Origin: an uncultured Lachnospiraceae bacterium
GTDB lineage: Bacteria > Bacillota > Clostridia > Lachnospirales > Lachnospiraceae
NCBI GenBank assembly: GCA_900549995.1
Contig: URQQ01000016.1
Location: 1 to 64,000, forward strand
Length of the DNA stretch: 64,000 nt
Direction: 5' to 3'
Shown here piece after piece: positions 8,601 to 16,692 of the stretch (within the stretch, counting starts at the first letter, position 1; the number at the start of each line of letters is the position of its first letter). Both the position numbers and the translations under genes were made by a program. Below the pieces are notes generated by a model. It saw only the letters and a list, made by a program, of their open reading frames with translations, was not told the DNA's origin and did not search any database.

Positions 8601-9578
8601 TCAATTTGTTTCGTTGTGCCTGTCGGGGATGGAGAGTACCTTCCTGCAGTTTTCGCACGAGATTTTGTGGATCTGTGTCTCCGTGATGCCGCATGTTTTC
8701 AGCAGCGGGATGAAGGTTTCCAGGATATAGGCAAGCCCGACTCCTTCCGGGTGATAGGACTTCATGCGTTCCCTTGTGGTGTCAAGGGAAAAGAGCAGCT
8801 GATCTTCAAAGCCGGATTGGATCATTTTAAGGAAAATATTGGCCTCGTGGGCATCACTGTGATATTTAAACCGCCCTATGGTGTCATATTCCAGATAGAT
8901 CCCCATACGGCAGAGCTCTTTGTGAATGTCAAGATCTTCACAGGCCCGATCCATATGGCAGAAGATAACCTTGCGTAAATTTACCTGCTGTTTTTTCAGA
9001 TAGTACGCAAGCATCAGAGGATCTGAATTCTTTTCGATGTGGACCATCATGGGTGCGCCGGTTTTGGCCGCGGCAAGAATTGCGGCATCGAAGAGTTTTT
9101 GATATTGAGAGTTTAGTCCGCAGACATCCAGCGCACATTTGATCATTCCTGCTTTGGCATTGATGTCTCTATGAGGCCTGGCCTGATCACAGTCCACGTA
9201 CAGACCATGTTCCAATTCATGCAGGAACACGGTGGACATCTCCTTTGTACTGTACCGGAAGATCCAGTGGTCATCCGGGTAGAAAATCATTTTGTGGAAA
9301 CCCGTAGAAGCGATGATTTGGAGATTTGAGTCCCTACCCAGTCTGAGAAGAGATTCGCCTGCACGGCTGCAGCCGACAGGCTGGGCATCTACAATCGTTG
9401 TGCCGCCAGCCTTAAAAAAGGCTGACAGCTCAAGCAGGGTTTTTTCATAGTGATCAATACAGAGAGCTTTGTTGATCAGGCAGGAGGTGCCCCTGAGAAT
9501 CAGAAGGTGTTCATGGCACTGGCAGTAGAGCAGTGAGTCAGGATGTACAGGTCCTGTAACAGTTTGAATGTGATTCAT
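8601..9578 (-). CDS. Phosphotriesterase-family metal hydrolase (lactonase candidate)
   Basis: About 325 residues of the amidohydrolase superfamily, phosphotriesterase-related branch. Metal-binding signatures in order are HEHLLI (first strand HxH), AGMIKCALD (position of the bridging lysine), MVHIEK and FCHMDR (two further His), and a late Asp in SLDTTR. Many bacterial members in sugar operons hydrolyse sugar lactones or their phosphates, which fits a location beside dehydrogenases and a keto-acid aldolase. It lies 21 nt after the upstream gene, and AGGAGG is 6 nt before the chosen ATG (9578; 9581 is also possible). Confidence 0.8.
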   Translation of the reverse strand: MNHIQTVTGPVHPDSLLYCQCHEHLLILRGTSCLINKALCIDHYEKTLLELSAFFKAGGTTIVDAQPVGCSRAGESLLRLGRDSNLQIIASTGFHKMIFYPDDHWIFRYSTKEMSTVFLHELEHGLYVDCDQARPHRDINAKAGMIKCALDVCGLNSQYQKLFDAAILAAAKTGAPMMVHIEKNSDPLMLAYYLKKQQVNLRKVIFCHMDRACEDLDIHKELCRMGIYLEYDTIGRFKYHSDAHEANIFLKMIQSGFEDQLLFSLDTTRERMKSYHPEGVGLAYILETFIPLLKTCGITETQIHKISCENCRKVLSIPDRHNETN

Positions 9579-9601
9579 CATACGCCTCCTTACGGAATAT
9601 G

Positions 9602-10534
9602 TTAAGAACGTGCAATTTCACTTAAGTGTTCGATCAGTTCCTGATCGATTGGAAGATGGAAGACTTCTGATATTACCTGCGTCCATCCATGAATAAAATA
9701 AATCCATCCGTCTTCTATATAGAGATGTTTCTTCTGTGCCTGTGCTTCAGCCTGCCTTTTAAACAGCAGATCTCCGCGGTAATTAATCTCCCAGACAAGG
9801 CTGTCCTGGGGGAATTCACAGGCATCCGTCAGCGGAGAACCAGGGCCGTCTTTTCCAAGACCGGTGGCATTGACAATGAGAGAGTGCGGTTTCAGGGCGG
9901 CGAGCGTTCTGTCATTATCTGCAGGTGTCGGATTATGTACAAATTCAAACGTAATTTTTGGATTCAGTCCGCTTAAGATTTCTTTTGCGGCGTTAAGCCT
10001 TGGGAGGCTCCGGTTAGCCAGAATGATGTGTTTCGGGACGTTATCACCGAATTTCTCCTGGCTGAAATATAGAGACATCGCAAGAGACGAACCTCCGGCA
10101 CCCATCAGGAGCACATCGCCGTCATAATCGGTCCAGTAATTGTCCGGCACAAAATGTTCCAGGGCAAGGCCGCTGGATATCGGGTCTTTTGCATGGCCGC
10201 AGAGGAGGCCGTCCTTTTTACTGATTGAAGAGATTTCTCCCAGTTTTTGTGCATAAGGATCGAGATAGTCAAACTGATCTTTACATGCATTGTAGAGATC
10301 GATTTTGTGTGTGGTTACGAGAGCACCCAGGGAATTGGGATCATTTTTGATAAATTCTACTGCCTCGCGGTAAGCGTCAGGGTCAGAGTGCGGAGCAAAG
10401 TCAAATCCTTTGATACATGCATCCAGAGAGAGTGCTTTGGCCCATTTTGGGAATACCTTCATAATCGAAGATTTGGCAGTGGTAACTCCGATAAAATAAA
10501 AAGTTGGTGTCGGTGCTTTGGAATAATTGTTCAT
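9602..10534 (-). CDS. Shikimate dehydrogenase (AroE)-like oxidoreductase
   Basis: About 310 residues. The N-terminal half resembles the AroE substrate-binding domain: a start-region YFIGVTTAKSSIM and LVTTHK, the position of the catalytic lysine (VTxPxK in AroE). The second half is a Rossmann domain with GAGGSS near the middle and NATGLG further on. The length exceeds classical AroE by ~30 residues, and a position as first gene of a sugar-acid operon suggests it acts on a carbohydrate-like substrate, not shikimate. AAAGGA lies 8 nt before the ATG at 10534. An upstream in-frame ATG at 10543 overlaps the ribosome site and is less likely. Confidence 0.75.
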   Translation of the reverse strand: MNNYSKAPTPTFYFIGVTTAKSSIMKVFPKWAKALSLDACIKGFDFAPHSDPDAYREAVEFIKNDPNSLGALVTTHKIDLYNACKDQFDYLDPYAQKLGEISSISKKDGLLCGHAKDPISSGLALEHFVPDNYWTDYDGDVLLMGAGGSSLAMSLYFSQEKFGDNVPKHIILANRSLPRLNAAKEILSGLNPKITFEFVHNPTPADNDRTLAALKPHSLIVNATGLGKDGPGSPLTDACEFPQDSLVWEINYRGDLLFKRQAEAQAQKKHLYIEDGWIYFIHGWTQVISEVFHLPIDQELIEHLSEIARS

Positions 10535-10579
10535 ACGTATCATCCTTTCATAAAGATATAATAGTTACTACATAACTAT

Positions 10580-10608
10580 GTTATAACATAAGAAGATAAT
10601 GATGTCAA
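10580..10608 (-). promoter_or_regulatory. Sigma-A-type promoter for the minus-strand catabolic operon
   Basis: Read on the minus strand, TTGACA (complement of 10603-10608) is separated by exactly 17 nt from TATAAC (complement of 10580-10585). This is a near-consensus promoter ~45 nt before the AroE-like start. It is divergent from the promoter at 10745-10773. Confidence 0.75.
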
Positions 10609-10672
10609 ATCAAAGAAAATGAAGAAGTATTATATATTTTCATGTTTTTATGTACATCTATACACAAAATAA

Positions 10673-10780
10673 GATAATATACGATCAAAAATGGCCTAAA
10701 TACTTTTTTATATCATTAAAATGATAATATATGTTCAAAAAACATTGACACAATCCACATATTATGATAATATACGATCA
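10673..10780. promoter_or_regulatory. Three repeated operator-like sites in the divergent promoter region
   Basis: The 15-mer GATAATATACGATCA occurs at 10673-10687 and 10766-10780, and a variant, GATAATATATGTTCA, at 10723-10737. With its flanking T the site at 10765-10780 is an imperfect palindrome (TGAT..TATA..ATCA, 6 of 8 pairs). The last copy overlaps the -10 of the plus-strand promoter. This looks like a repressor operator set controlling both divergent operons. The regulator is unknown; the DeoR-family protein at 13088 is the nearest candidate. Confidence 0.65.
10745..10773 (+). promoter_or_regulatory. Promoter for the deoC / transaldolase-like operon
   Basis: TTGACA at 10745-10750, a 17-nt spacer, then TAATAT at 10768-10773 (4 of 6 consensus). 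The -10 lies inside the operator copy at 10766-10780, so repressor binding there would block initiation. Confidence 0.6.
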
Positions 10781-10817
10781 TAACAGATGAACAGTAATTT
10801 ACAAATGGAGGGCGATT

Positions 10818-11510
10818 ATGTTAACAGTAAGAGAGTTTGCGAAACATTTTGATTTGGCACTTTTAGCACCAAATGTGCAGGAGGCAGCAGTTGTGGAAGC
10901 TTGTGCAACAGCAGCAAAATATCAGGTAAATTCAGTCAATGTAAATTCATGCTGGATTGATGTGGCACGGAGAGAACTTGCGGGAACAGGCGTAGGACAT
11001 AGTGCAGTCATTGGATTTCCTTATGGCACAGCAATTTCCAAAGTTAAATATCTGGAAGTTGATGAAATGTTAAAAGTTGGATGCTCTGCATGTGACATGG
11101 TCATCAATGTAGGAGCTCTGAAGGACAATAACTTAAAGCTGGTGGAAGATGAAGTGAAGACTTTTGCTGATATGTGTAATTCAGCGAACTGCGACAGCAA
11201 GCTGATCTTCGAAGTTGGATTCTTAAGTGATGAAGAGATTGCCACATTAACAAAAATCTGCTGTGAACACAACATTACATATGTAAAGACAGCAACCGGA
11301 ACCCAGGCTTTCCCGGATATCAAACATGTTGAAATTATGAGAGCGAATTTATCCGGTGACACGAAAATCAAAGTATCAGGTGTTCCAAGAACATTTGCTC
11401 TTCCTGCAACATTGTATATGTTTGAACATATGGGAGTCAGCTTATGCGGTACAAGAAGTGCAGGTATCCTGACTGACCAGTATGAAAAATATCTGAAAAC
11501 ATTAGATTAA
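10818..11510 (+). CDS. deoC: Deoxyribose-phosphate aldolase (DeoC family)
   Basis: 230 residues, normal DeoC length. Both catalytic lysines are visible: K157 in YVKTATGTQ (imine-forming) and K185 in IKVSGVPRT. GFPYG and DMVINVGALK (proton-relay Asp region) are also present. DeoC cleaves 2-deoxyribose 5-phosphate to glyceraldehyde 3-phosphate and acetaldehyde; related aldolases act on other deoxy-sugar phosphates. GGAGGG lies 5 nt upstream. It is the first gene after the operator-bearing promoter and is followed 19 nt later by a transaldolase-like gene rather than by nucleoside genes. A deoxy- or keto-sugar pathway other than nucleoside salvage is therefore plausible. Confidence 0.88.
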   Translation: MLTVREFAKHFDLALLAPNVQEAAVVEACATAAKYQVNSVNVNSCWIDVARRELAGTGVGHSAVIGFPYGTAISKVKYLEVDEMLKVGCSACDMVINVGALKDNNLKLVEDEVKTFADMCNSANCDSKLIFEVGFLSDEEIATLTKICCEHNITYVKTATGTQAFPDIKHVEIMRANLSGDTKIKVSGVPRTFALPATLYMFEHMGVSLCGTRSAGILTDQYEKYLKTLD

Positions 11511-11529
11511 TTGAAGGAGGAAACAACAA

Positions 11530-12852
11530 ATGTATAACGTACACTATCAGTTAAATTCTCTTCTGGGTGATGACATAAAATGTATGAACGGTGATGAAAA
11601 GTATATCAGCCGTGCCATCAATAAAGAGCTGGATTTTGAAGAATACAAATTCCTCTCAAAAGAAGTCAAATACATTGGCGTGACTCCTGAGTTTAAAAAA
11701 GTAATTGACATGTTCAAAGTTCCGGAAGGTGAGACACCGGCCGGATTCGAAGTACAGTATAAACTTTCGGAAAACAAACAGTTAATGATCGATCTGCGGC
11801 GTAATATATCTTATGGAAAGAACGGCATCAAGAGGGCTACACCATTTTTGTTCTCAGCGGATACAGCGAATCCATACGAAGTAGAGCCGATGAAAGATAT
11901 GATTGCCAACCTGACATGTAATCCTGGAATTATCTATGATTTATTCATTAACAATCCGGAAGAAAATGTCGGCAACAAGTTTAAAAACCGTGATGAAGTA
12001 ATGGAAGAGATCGGACGGATTCTGGGGCCTGGATGTGATATCAGTGTGGAATTCAATGACCCGTTCGCAGATATGAGCCAGCTTCTGGAAGAGGCAGAGC
12101 ACTTTAAAGAAATGCTTTCTGAGTACAGAGTTGTCATCAAAGTTCCACATACAGGCGCTGTGACAGCGGAAAATGCACATCACCTGCTGGAAGGAAATAA
12201 GAGACTTCCGATTGCGCATGACAAAGGTAAGACAAAAGATTATTTCTATAGCCATAATCTGGCATTGGCTTTAAAAGAGCGTGGATTCAGAGTGAACTAT
12301 ACATTGATGTTCGAGCCTTGGCAGACAGGTATGGCATTGCAGGCACATCCTTATTTTATCAACAGTTTTGTTAATAAGAGGATGCTCACAAGTACGTATG
12401 TCAAAGGAATGATTTCTGCATTTGATTCCACAAGAGACCTTCAGTTTTTAAAGAACTTAAGAAGCTATTTTGTAGATGTTGATTTCCTTCCGGAGTCAGC
12501 AAAAGATACTGATCTGGCAGAGGTGGAAAAAATTGCCCGTGAGACACTGACTTACAGAGATTTTGATAATGTACGTGGTTTTGACGGTCTTGACGGTGTA
12601 CGGCACAATCTCAGGATGCTTAGGGACAGTAATCTTGAAGATACAAGACTTATTATCTGCTCAATTGCAGGATCAAGAGAATATCCGGAACTTGATAAAC
12701 TGCTTGTAGAAGATGAGTTTAAGGATGTTCTTGATAAAATTGTTATTACAACAGAACCTGGATATTTTGCACAGTATACATCATCACCACAGATCATTAC
12801 TTATCAGCGCAGATTTTTGAATGCTGTAAATAATACTGCAGATAAGAGATAA
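11530..12852 (+). CDS. Large divergent transaldolase-like protein
   Basis: 440 residues, far longer than fructose-6-phosphate aldolase (~220) and longer than classical transaldolase. After ~100 residues of unrecognised sequence it shows transaldolase landmarks: FSADTANPYEVEPM, LTCNPGIIYDLF (TTNP-like), VVIKVPHTG with a candidate Schiff-base lysine K204, NYTLMFEPWQTGMAL (matching INxTLxFSxxQA), and INSFVNKR (matching ISPFVGR). It probably performs a lysine-imine aldol or dihydroxyacetone-transfer reaction on a sugar phosphate, together with the DeoC protein encoded upstream. The extra N- and C-terminal regions are unexplained. GGAGG lies 9 nt before the ATG. Confidence 0.65.
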   Translation: MYNVHYQLNSLLGDDIKCMNGDEKYISRAINKELDFEEYKFLSKEVKYIGVTPEFKKVIDMFKVPEGETPAGFEVQYKLSENKQLMIDLRRNISYGKNGIKRATPFLFSADTANPYEVEPMKDMIANLTCNPGIIYDLFINNPEENVGNKFKNRDEVMEEIGRILGPGCDISVEFNDPFADMSQLLEEAEHFKEMLSEYRVVIKVPHTGAVTAENAHHLLEGNKRLPIAHDKGKTKDYFYSHNLALALKERGFRVNYTLMFEPWQTGMALQAHPYFINSFVNKRMLTSTYVKGMISAFDSTRDLQFLKNLRSYFVDVDFLPESAKDTDLAEVEKIARETLTYRDFDNVRGFDGLDGVRHNLRMLRDSNLEDTRLIICSIAGSREYPELDKLLVEDEFKDVLDKIVITTEPGYFAQYTSSPQIITYQRRFLNAVNNTADKR

Positions 12853-12883
12853 AATACTAATAAAAGCAAACGATTTGCTGGAA

Positions 12884-12938
12884 AAGGATACCAGTTCTTT
12901 GACTGCCTAAACATGTTATACTAAGGATTGGTATCCTT
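12884..12938 (+). promoter_or_regulatory. Inverted repeat flanking an extended -10 promoter upstream of the DeoR-type regulator gene
   Basis: AAGGATACCA (12884-12893) and TGGTATCCTT (12929-12938) are exact inverted copies 45 bp apart centre to centre. Between them lies TGTTATACT, an extended -10 element (12915-12923). Further ATTGGT/ACCAAT hexamers occur at 12970-12975 and 13053-13058. Two half-sites bracketing a promoter suggest autoregulation by a looping or tetrameric repressor. A folded mRNA leader is the alternative. Confidence 0.45.
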
Positions 12939-13087
12939 GCTTACAAAGGCATTGCGTAAAAAAAATCAGGATTGGTAATTTGGGAAATAATGGAAATGAA
13001 CATCTTTGCTAAATCAATTTTTTGTGTGATAATGAAAAAAGGTTCAGTACAAACCAATTTATCATATAAAAAGGAGATTATGGTTCT

Positions 13088-13864
13088 ATGGATAAGAAAC
13101 TAAAAAGACGAGGGGAATTATTAAATCTGGTCAAAGCACGGGAAAGAATTTCTATTAAAGAATTAGCTGAAATGTACGAGGTTTCAGAATTAACAATACG
13201 GCGTGATGTTCAGATTCTGGAGCAGCAGGGGCTTGTTCAGAACGTACGGGGAATTGTATTTGCGAATGAATCAGACAGGGATAGCAAGATCTATAATTTA
13301 AATATTGCCGGAGCAGAAAACTTCAGTGCGAAAAATGCGATTGGTCTTTACGCAGCCGGATTAATAGAAAATGATGACATTGTGATTATTGACAATGGCA
13401 CGACGACAGAAAGTCTGGCGGCACATTTTCCAAATGATATTAATGCTACGGTTTTATGTTATAACATCAACATATTGAATCATCTGTATAAACTGCCGAA
13501 TGTTTCACTTATTTTTGGCGGAGGTTATTTCCATCCTCAGACATTGATGTTTGAAAGCAAAGAAAGCCTGGAACTGATCCGCCGCACAAGAGCGAGAAAA
13601 GTATTTGTTTCTGCAGCGGGCGTGCATGAATCTCTGGGAGTGACATGTACCAGCACTTATGAGCTTGAAAGCAAAAGAGAGATATTGAAAGCGAGTATGG
13701 AGAAAATACTTCTTGCCGATTCAAGTAAGTTTGGGCAGATACACAAGAATTTCATCTGTGAGTTCAGTATTTTTGACAAGATTATCACGGATGACAAACT
13801 GCCGGATGAATGGCGGAAGATGATCACAGAAGCAGGGGTAGAATGTATCACTGTGGAGTGTTGA
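13088..13864 (+). CDS. DeoR/GlpR-family transcriptional regulator
   Basis: 258 residues. An N-terminal DeoR helix-turn-helix (ISIKELAEMYEVSELTIRRD, residues ~18-40, continuing to LEQQGLV) is followed by the sugar-phosphate-sensing DeoRC domain, with DNGTTTESLA and FVSAAGVHESLG typical of its phosphosugar-binding loops. These proteins usually repress carbohydrate operons and are released by a phosphorylated intermediate. It sits downstream of deoC and the transaldolase-like gene and upstream of the binding-protein gene, so it is the best candidate for binding the repeats at 10673-10780 or 12884-12938. AAGGAG is 11 nt before the ATG. Confidence 0.9.
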   Translation: MDKKLKRRGELLNLVKARERISIKELAEMYEVSELTIRRDVQILEQQGLVQNVRGIVFANESDRDSKIYNLNIAGAENFSAKNAIGLYAAGLIENDDIVIIDNGTTTESLAAHFPNDINATVLCYNINILNHLYKLPNVSLIFGGGYFHPQTLMFESKESLELIRRTRARKVFVSAAGVHESLGVTCTSTYELESKREILKASMEKILLADSSKFGQIHKNFICEFSIFDKIITDDKLPDEWRKMITEAGVECITVEC

Positions 13865-13964
13865 TAAATGTCTGTATATAATCAAATAAATTCTAAATAG
13901 TCTTTCCCCCAGTCTGCTGTATTGGCAGAGATAAAATCAATTACTATTGTTAGGAAGAGGCGGT

Positions 13965-14936
13965 ATGGTGAAGAAGTCACGGTCTTTGATAGTGCTGTGT
14001 ATAGTATTGATGTTATTTGGTTTGATGGGATGTGGCAGCAGTAAGGAAAAACAGAACGTTCTGGTGGTATTGGGCAGCCAGAGCGATGTGACTTACAAGG
14101 ATACAGAGAAAGCTGCAAAACAGTGGGCGGAGGAAAAGAACATATCTTTGCAGGTTGTTGCTCCCAAATTATCAACGGTCTATGAGCAGCAAAAAGTTTT
14201 GGAAAATTCAATGAGAGAAAATAAGTGGGACCTGATTGTGATCGAGCCTCTGGGAAGTGGTGAACTATATCCTGTTTTAGATTACGCGAAACAGCAGGGT
14301 AGTCTGGTCGTAGCGGTACAGGGATCTCCGAAAATTCATGCTGATTATACCATTCAGCCCTGTGATTACAAACAACTGGGGACATCTATGATGGATCTGT
14401 TCGCAGAAAAAATGGGGAACGCCGGCAGCTATGTAACCGTAGTGCCGACGAAAGATTCAGAGATGATTCTTGAGGAAGAACTTGCCTGCATTACGCAGCA
14501 GAAGAATCAATATCAGAGGATGATGGCTGTCTCGAGGCTTCAGGAGGGCAGCGATATAAAATCAGTGTACCATATGGCAGATGCATTATCTGAAGCATAT
14601 GACATGAAGGGAATTTTGTTTTTCTCATATATTGATGGTCTTGGAATTTCACAATGGAAACAGAATACAGGAAATGATCTGATCGCCGTAGGCATAGGAC
14701 CCGAAGAAGTGCTGGGTTCTGCTGTTGACGACGGCACAATTAATGCTTTCTTTTACTGGGACAGGGAAAACCTTTTGAGATCTTCGCTGGAAGTCGGTTA
14801 TAAAGCAATGGAAGGCAGCATTTCAAATGATTCAGATGTCATTACGACAAAGATCGACGGTTACAGGACACTGCGCTCTTTGGGAGATGGAATTTATTAC
14901 GGCAATGACATGAAAACGGCGGATAAGGAGGAATAA
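13965..14936 (+). CDS. Sugar-binding-protein-like lipoprotein without its own transporter
   Basis: 323 residues. A lipoprotein signal peptide (basic start, hydrophobic stretch, lipobox LMGCGSS) precedes a periplasmic-binding-protein type 1 domain (VLVVLGSQSDVTYKDTEKAAKQW, WDLIVIEPLGSGEL, GIGPEEVLGSAVDDG). No permease or ATPase of a sugar importer is adjacent; the next gene is an SDR 4 nt downstream, then a Gld-type exporter cassette. It may feed one of the two importers in the island or act as a sensor. The ATG at 13965 follows AGAGG. An in-frame TTG at 13947 is less likely. Confidence 0.8.
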   Translation: MVKKSRSLIVLCIVLMLFGLMGCGSSKEKQNVLVVLGSQSDVTYKDTEKAAKQWAEEKNISLQVVAPKLSTVYEQQKVLENSMRENKWDLIVIEPLGSGELYPVLDYAKQQGSLVVAVQGSPKIHADYTIQPCDYKQLGTSMMDLFAEKMGNAGSYVTVVPTKDSEMILEEELACITQQKNQYQRMMAVSRLQEGSDIKSVYHMADALSEAYDMKGILFFSYIDGLGISQWKQNTGNDLIAVGIGPEEVLGSAVDDGTINAFFYWDRENLLRSSLEVGYKAMEGSISNDSDVITTKIDGYRTLRSLGDGIYYGNDMKTADKEE

Positions 14937-14940
14937 TGGT

Positions 14941-15720
14941 ATGCATGTTTTAGATTTGTTTAAGCTGGATAATAAACTGGCAGTAGTCACAGGAGCGGCA
15001 CAGGGACTTGGAAAGGCGATGGCAGAGGCGATGGCTGACTGCGGGGCAGATATTGCGGTGCTGGATCTGAATGAGGACAAGGCTTCAGAGACTGCAAAGT
15101 ATATCGAGGAGACATACGGTGTCAAATCAAGAGCATTTCAGGTAAATGTAGCTGACGCAGAGGCGTGTCAGAAGGCAGTTGACAAAGTGTATGAAGAGTG
15201 GGGACATATTGATATTCTTTTGAACAATGCAGGAATCTGTATCAATGAGGATGCTGAAAACGTACCTCTTGACAGCTGGCATAAAGTGATAGACATCAAC
15301 ATGAACGGTGTCTGGTATATGTCACAGGCCGTTGGCAGAATAATGATTGAACAAAAGTATGGAAATATTATCAACATCTCTTCAATGTCGGGATTTATTG
15401 TAAACGATCCTCAGGGCCAGGTTTCTTATAACACATCGAAGGCGGGTGTGGCGCATATGACAAAATCACTTGCGGCAGAATGGGTAAAATATGGAATCCG
15501 GGTGAATTCAATCGCACCGGGATACATGGATACAGATCTGGTACATAAGACATATGAGGCTGACGGGGAATGGGCAAGACGCTGGAATTCCATGACACCG
15601 ATGAAACGTCCGGGAAGACCGGCGGAACTGGGGCCGTTGGCAGTTTATCTTGCAAGTGATGCCTCAACATATATGACAGGGTCAGTCATATTGTGTGATG
15701 GCGGATATACAATCTGGTAA
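14941..15720 (+). CDS. SDR-family oxidoreductase (sugar/polyol dehydrogenase type)
   Basis: 259 residues of a classical short-chain dehydrogenase: TGAAQGLGKAMAEA for cofactor binding, LDLNED (acidic, NAD-type), NNAGIC, ISSMSGF, and the catalytic pair in YNTSKAG, with IAPGYMDTDL and a terminal DGGYTIW. GGAGG lies 9 nt upstream of the ATG. Tight spacing after the binding-protein gene and before the ABC ATPase gene suggests one transcript. Likely substrate is a pentitol, hexitol or keto-sugar; specificity cannot be assigned. Confidence 0.87.
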   Translation: MHVLDLFKLDNKLAVVTGAAQGLGKAMAEAMADCGADIAVLDLNEDKASETAKYIEETYGVKSRAFQVNVADAEACQKAVDKVYEEWGHIDILLNNAGICINEDAENVPLDSWHKVIDINMNGVWYMSQAVGRIMIEQKYGNIINISSMSGFIVNDPQGQVSYNTSKAGVAHMTKSLAAEWVKYGIRVNSIAPGYMDTDLVHKTYEADGEWARRWNSMTPMKRPGRPAELGPLAVYLASDASTYMTGSVILCDGGYTIW

Positions 15721-15736
15721 AGAAATATGTAAACAT

Positions 15737-16678
15737 ATGATAGAGCTGCAGGGTATTGGAAAATATTATGGCAGCAAGCTGGCACTTGACGATGTCTCTT
15801 TCTCAGTGGACGGCGCATGTATCATTGGATTGCTCGGTAAAAACGGGGCAGGCAAAAGTACACTTATGAATATTATCACAGGGTACCTGCCTGCAACGTC
15901 CGGCAATGTGATTGTGGATGGAAAGTCCATCGATGAAGAGGCACAGGAGGTAAAAAGTAAAATCGGCTATCTGCCGGAAAAACCTCCGGTCTATGACACG
16001 ATGTCAGTGCATGAGTTTTTGTGCTACGCAGCCAGGTTAAAAGGGGTTCCGAAAGGGGAAGTTTCTTCTGCGGTGGATCAGGTAATCAGCCAGACAGGTC
16101 TTTATAGTGTGAAGGACAGACTGATCCGAAATCTTTCAAAAGGATATCAGCAGAGAGTAGGAATTGCACAGGCAATGGCAGGGAATCCTGAAGTTTTAAT
16201 TCTGGATGAACCAACGGTGGGACTTGACCCTTCCCAGGTAGTTGAGATCAGAGCAATGCTGAGAGCGTATGCCAGGGATCATGTAATTATCATTAGTTCA
16301 CATATTTTATCAGAAATCGCAGAAATTTGTGACAGGATCGTCATCTTGAATGAAGGAAAACTGATTAAAGACTGCGCTGTATCAGAACTTGGAAGTACAG
16401 GGAAAAATCATCTTTTCATTCGTGTAGAGGCCGAGAAGTCATATTTCGAAAGTATCATTCTAAAGAAGCTTAAGAACTGCAGATATGTTTATAAGGGATC
16501 GGGTGAGCCAGGATGCAGTGATTGGGAATTAAGTCTTTTATCCTGTGGGGAGGATATACGTAAAATGGTATTTCGTGCTGTCGTGGAAAGCGGACTGAAT
16601 CTGCTTCAAATGTACCCGGCGGGCACAGAGATAGAAGATGTATTTCTGGATTTAACATCAGTCAGCTATCCCAGATAG
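15737..16678 (+). CDS. ABC-2 type transporter ATP-binding protein (GldA-like)
   Basis: 313 residues from the chosen ATG (MIELQGIG). Single ABC domain: Walker A GKNGAGKST, signature LSKGYQQRVG, Walker B LILDEPTVGLD, and H-loop ISSHILSE; a ~90-residue C-terminal extension follows. Longer in-frame starts exist upstream but lie inside the SDR gene without a ribosome site. The ribosome site for this start is also weak, so translation may depend on the upstream gene ending 16 nt earlier. With the next three genes it forms the GldA/GldF/GldG/DUF4340 exporter-like cassette. Confidence 0.88.
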   Translation: MIELQGIGKYYGSKLALDDVSFSVDGACIIGLLGKNGAGKSTLMNIITGYLPATSGNVIVDGKSIDEEAQEVKSKIGYLPEKPPVYDTMSVHEFLCYAARLKGVPKGEVSSAVDQVISQTGLYSVKDRLIRNLSKGYQQRVGIAQAMAGNPEVLILDEPTVGLDPSQVVEIRAMLRAYARDHVIIISSHILSEIAEICDRIVILNEGKLIKDCAVSELGSTGKNHLFIRVEAEKSYFESIILKKLKNCRYVYKGSGEPGCSDWELSLLSCGEDIRKMVFRAVVESGLNLLQMYPAGTEIEDVFLDLTSVSYPR

Positions 16679-16692
16679 AGAGGATAAGGCTT

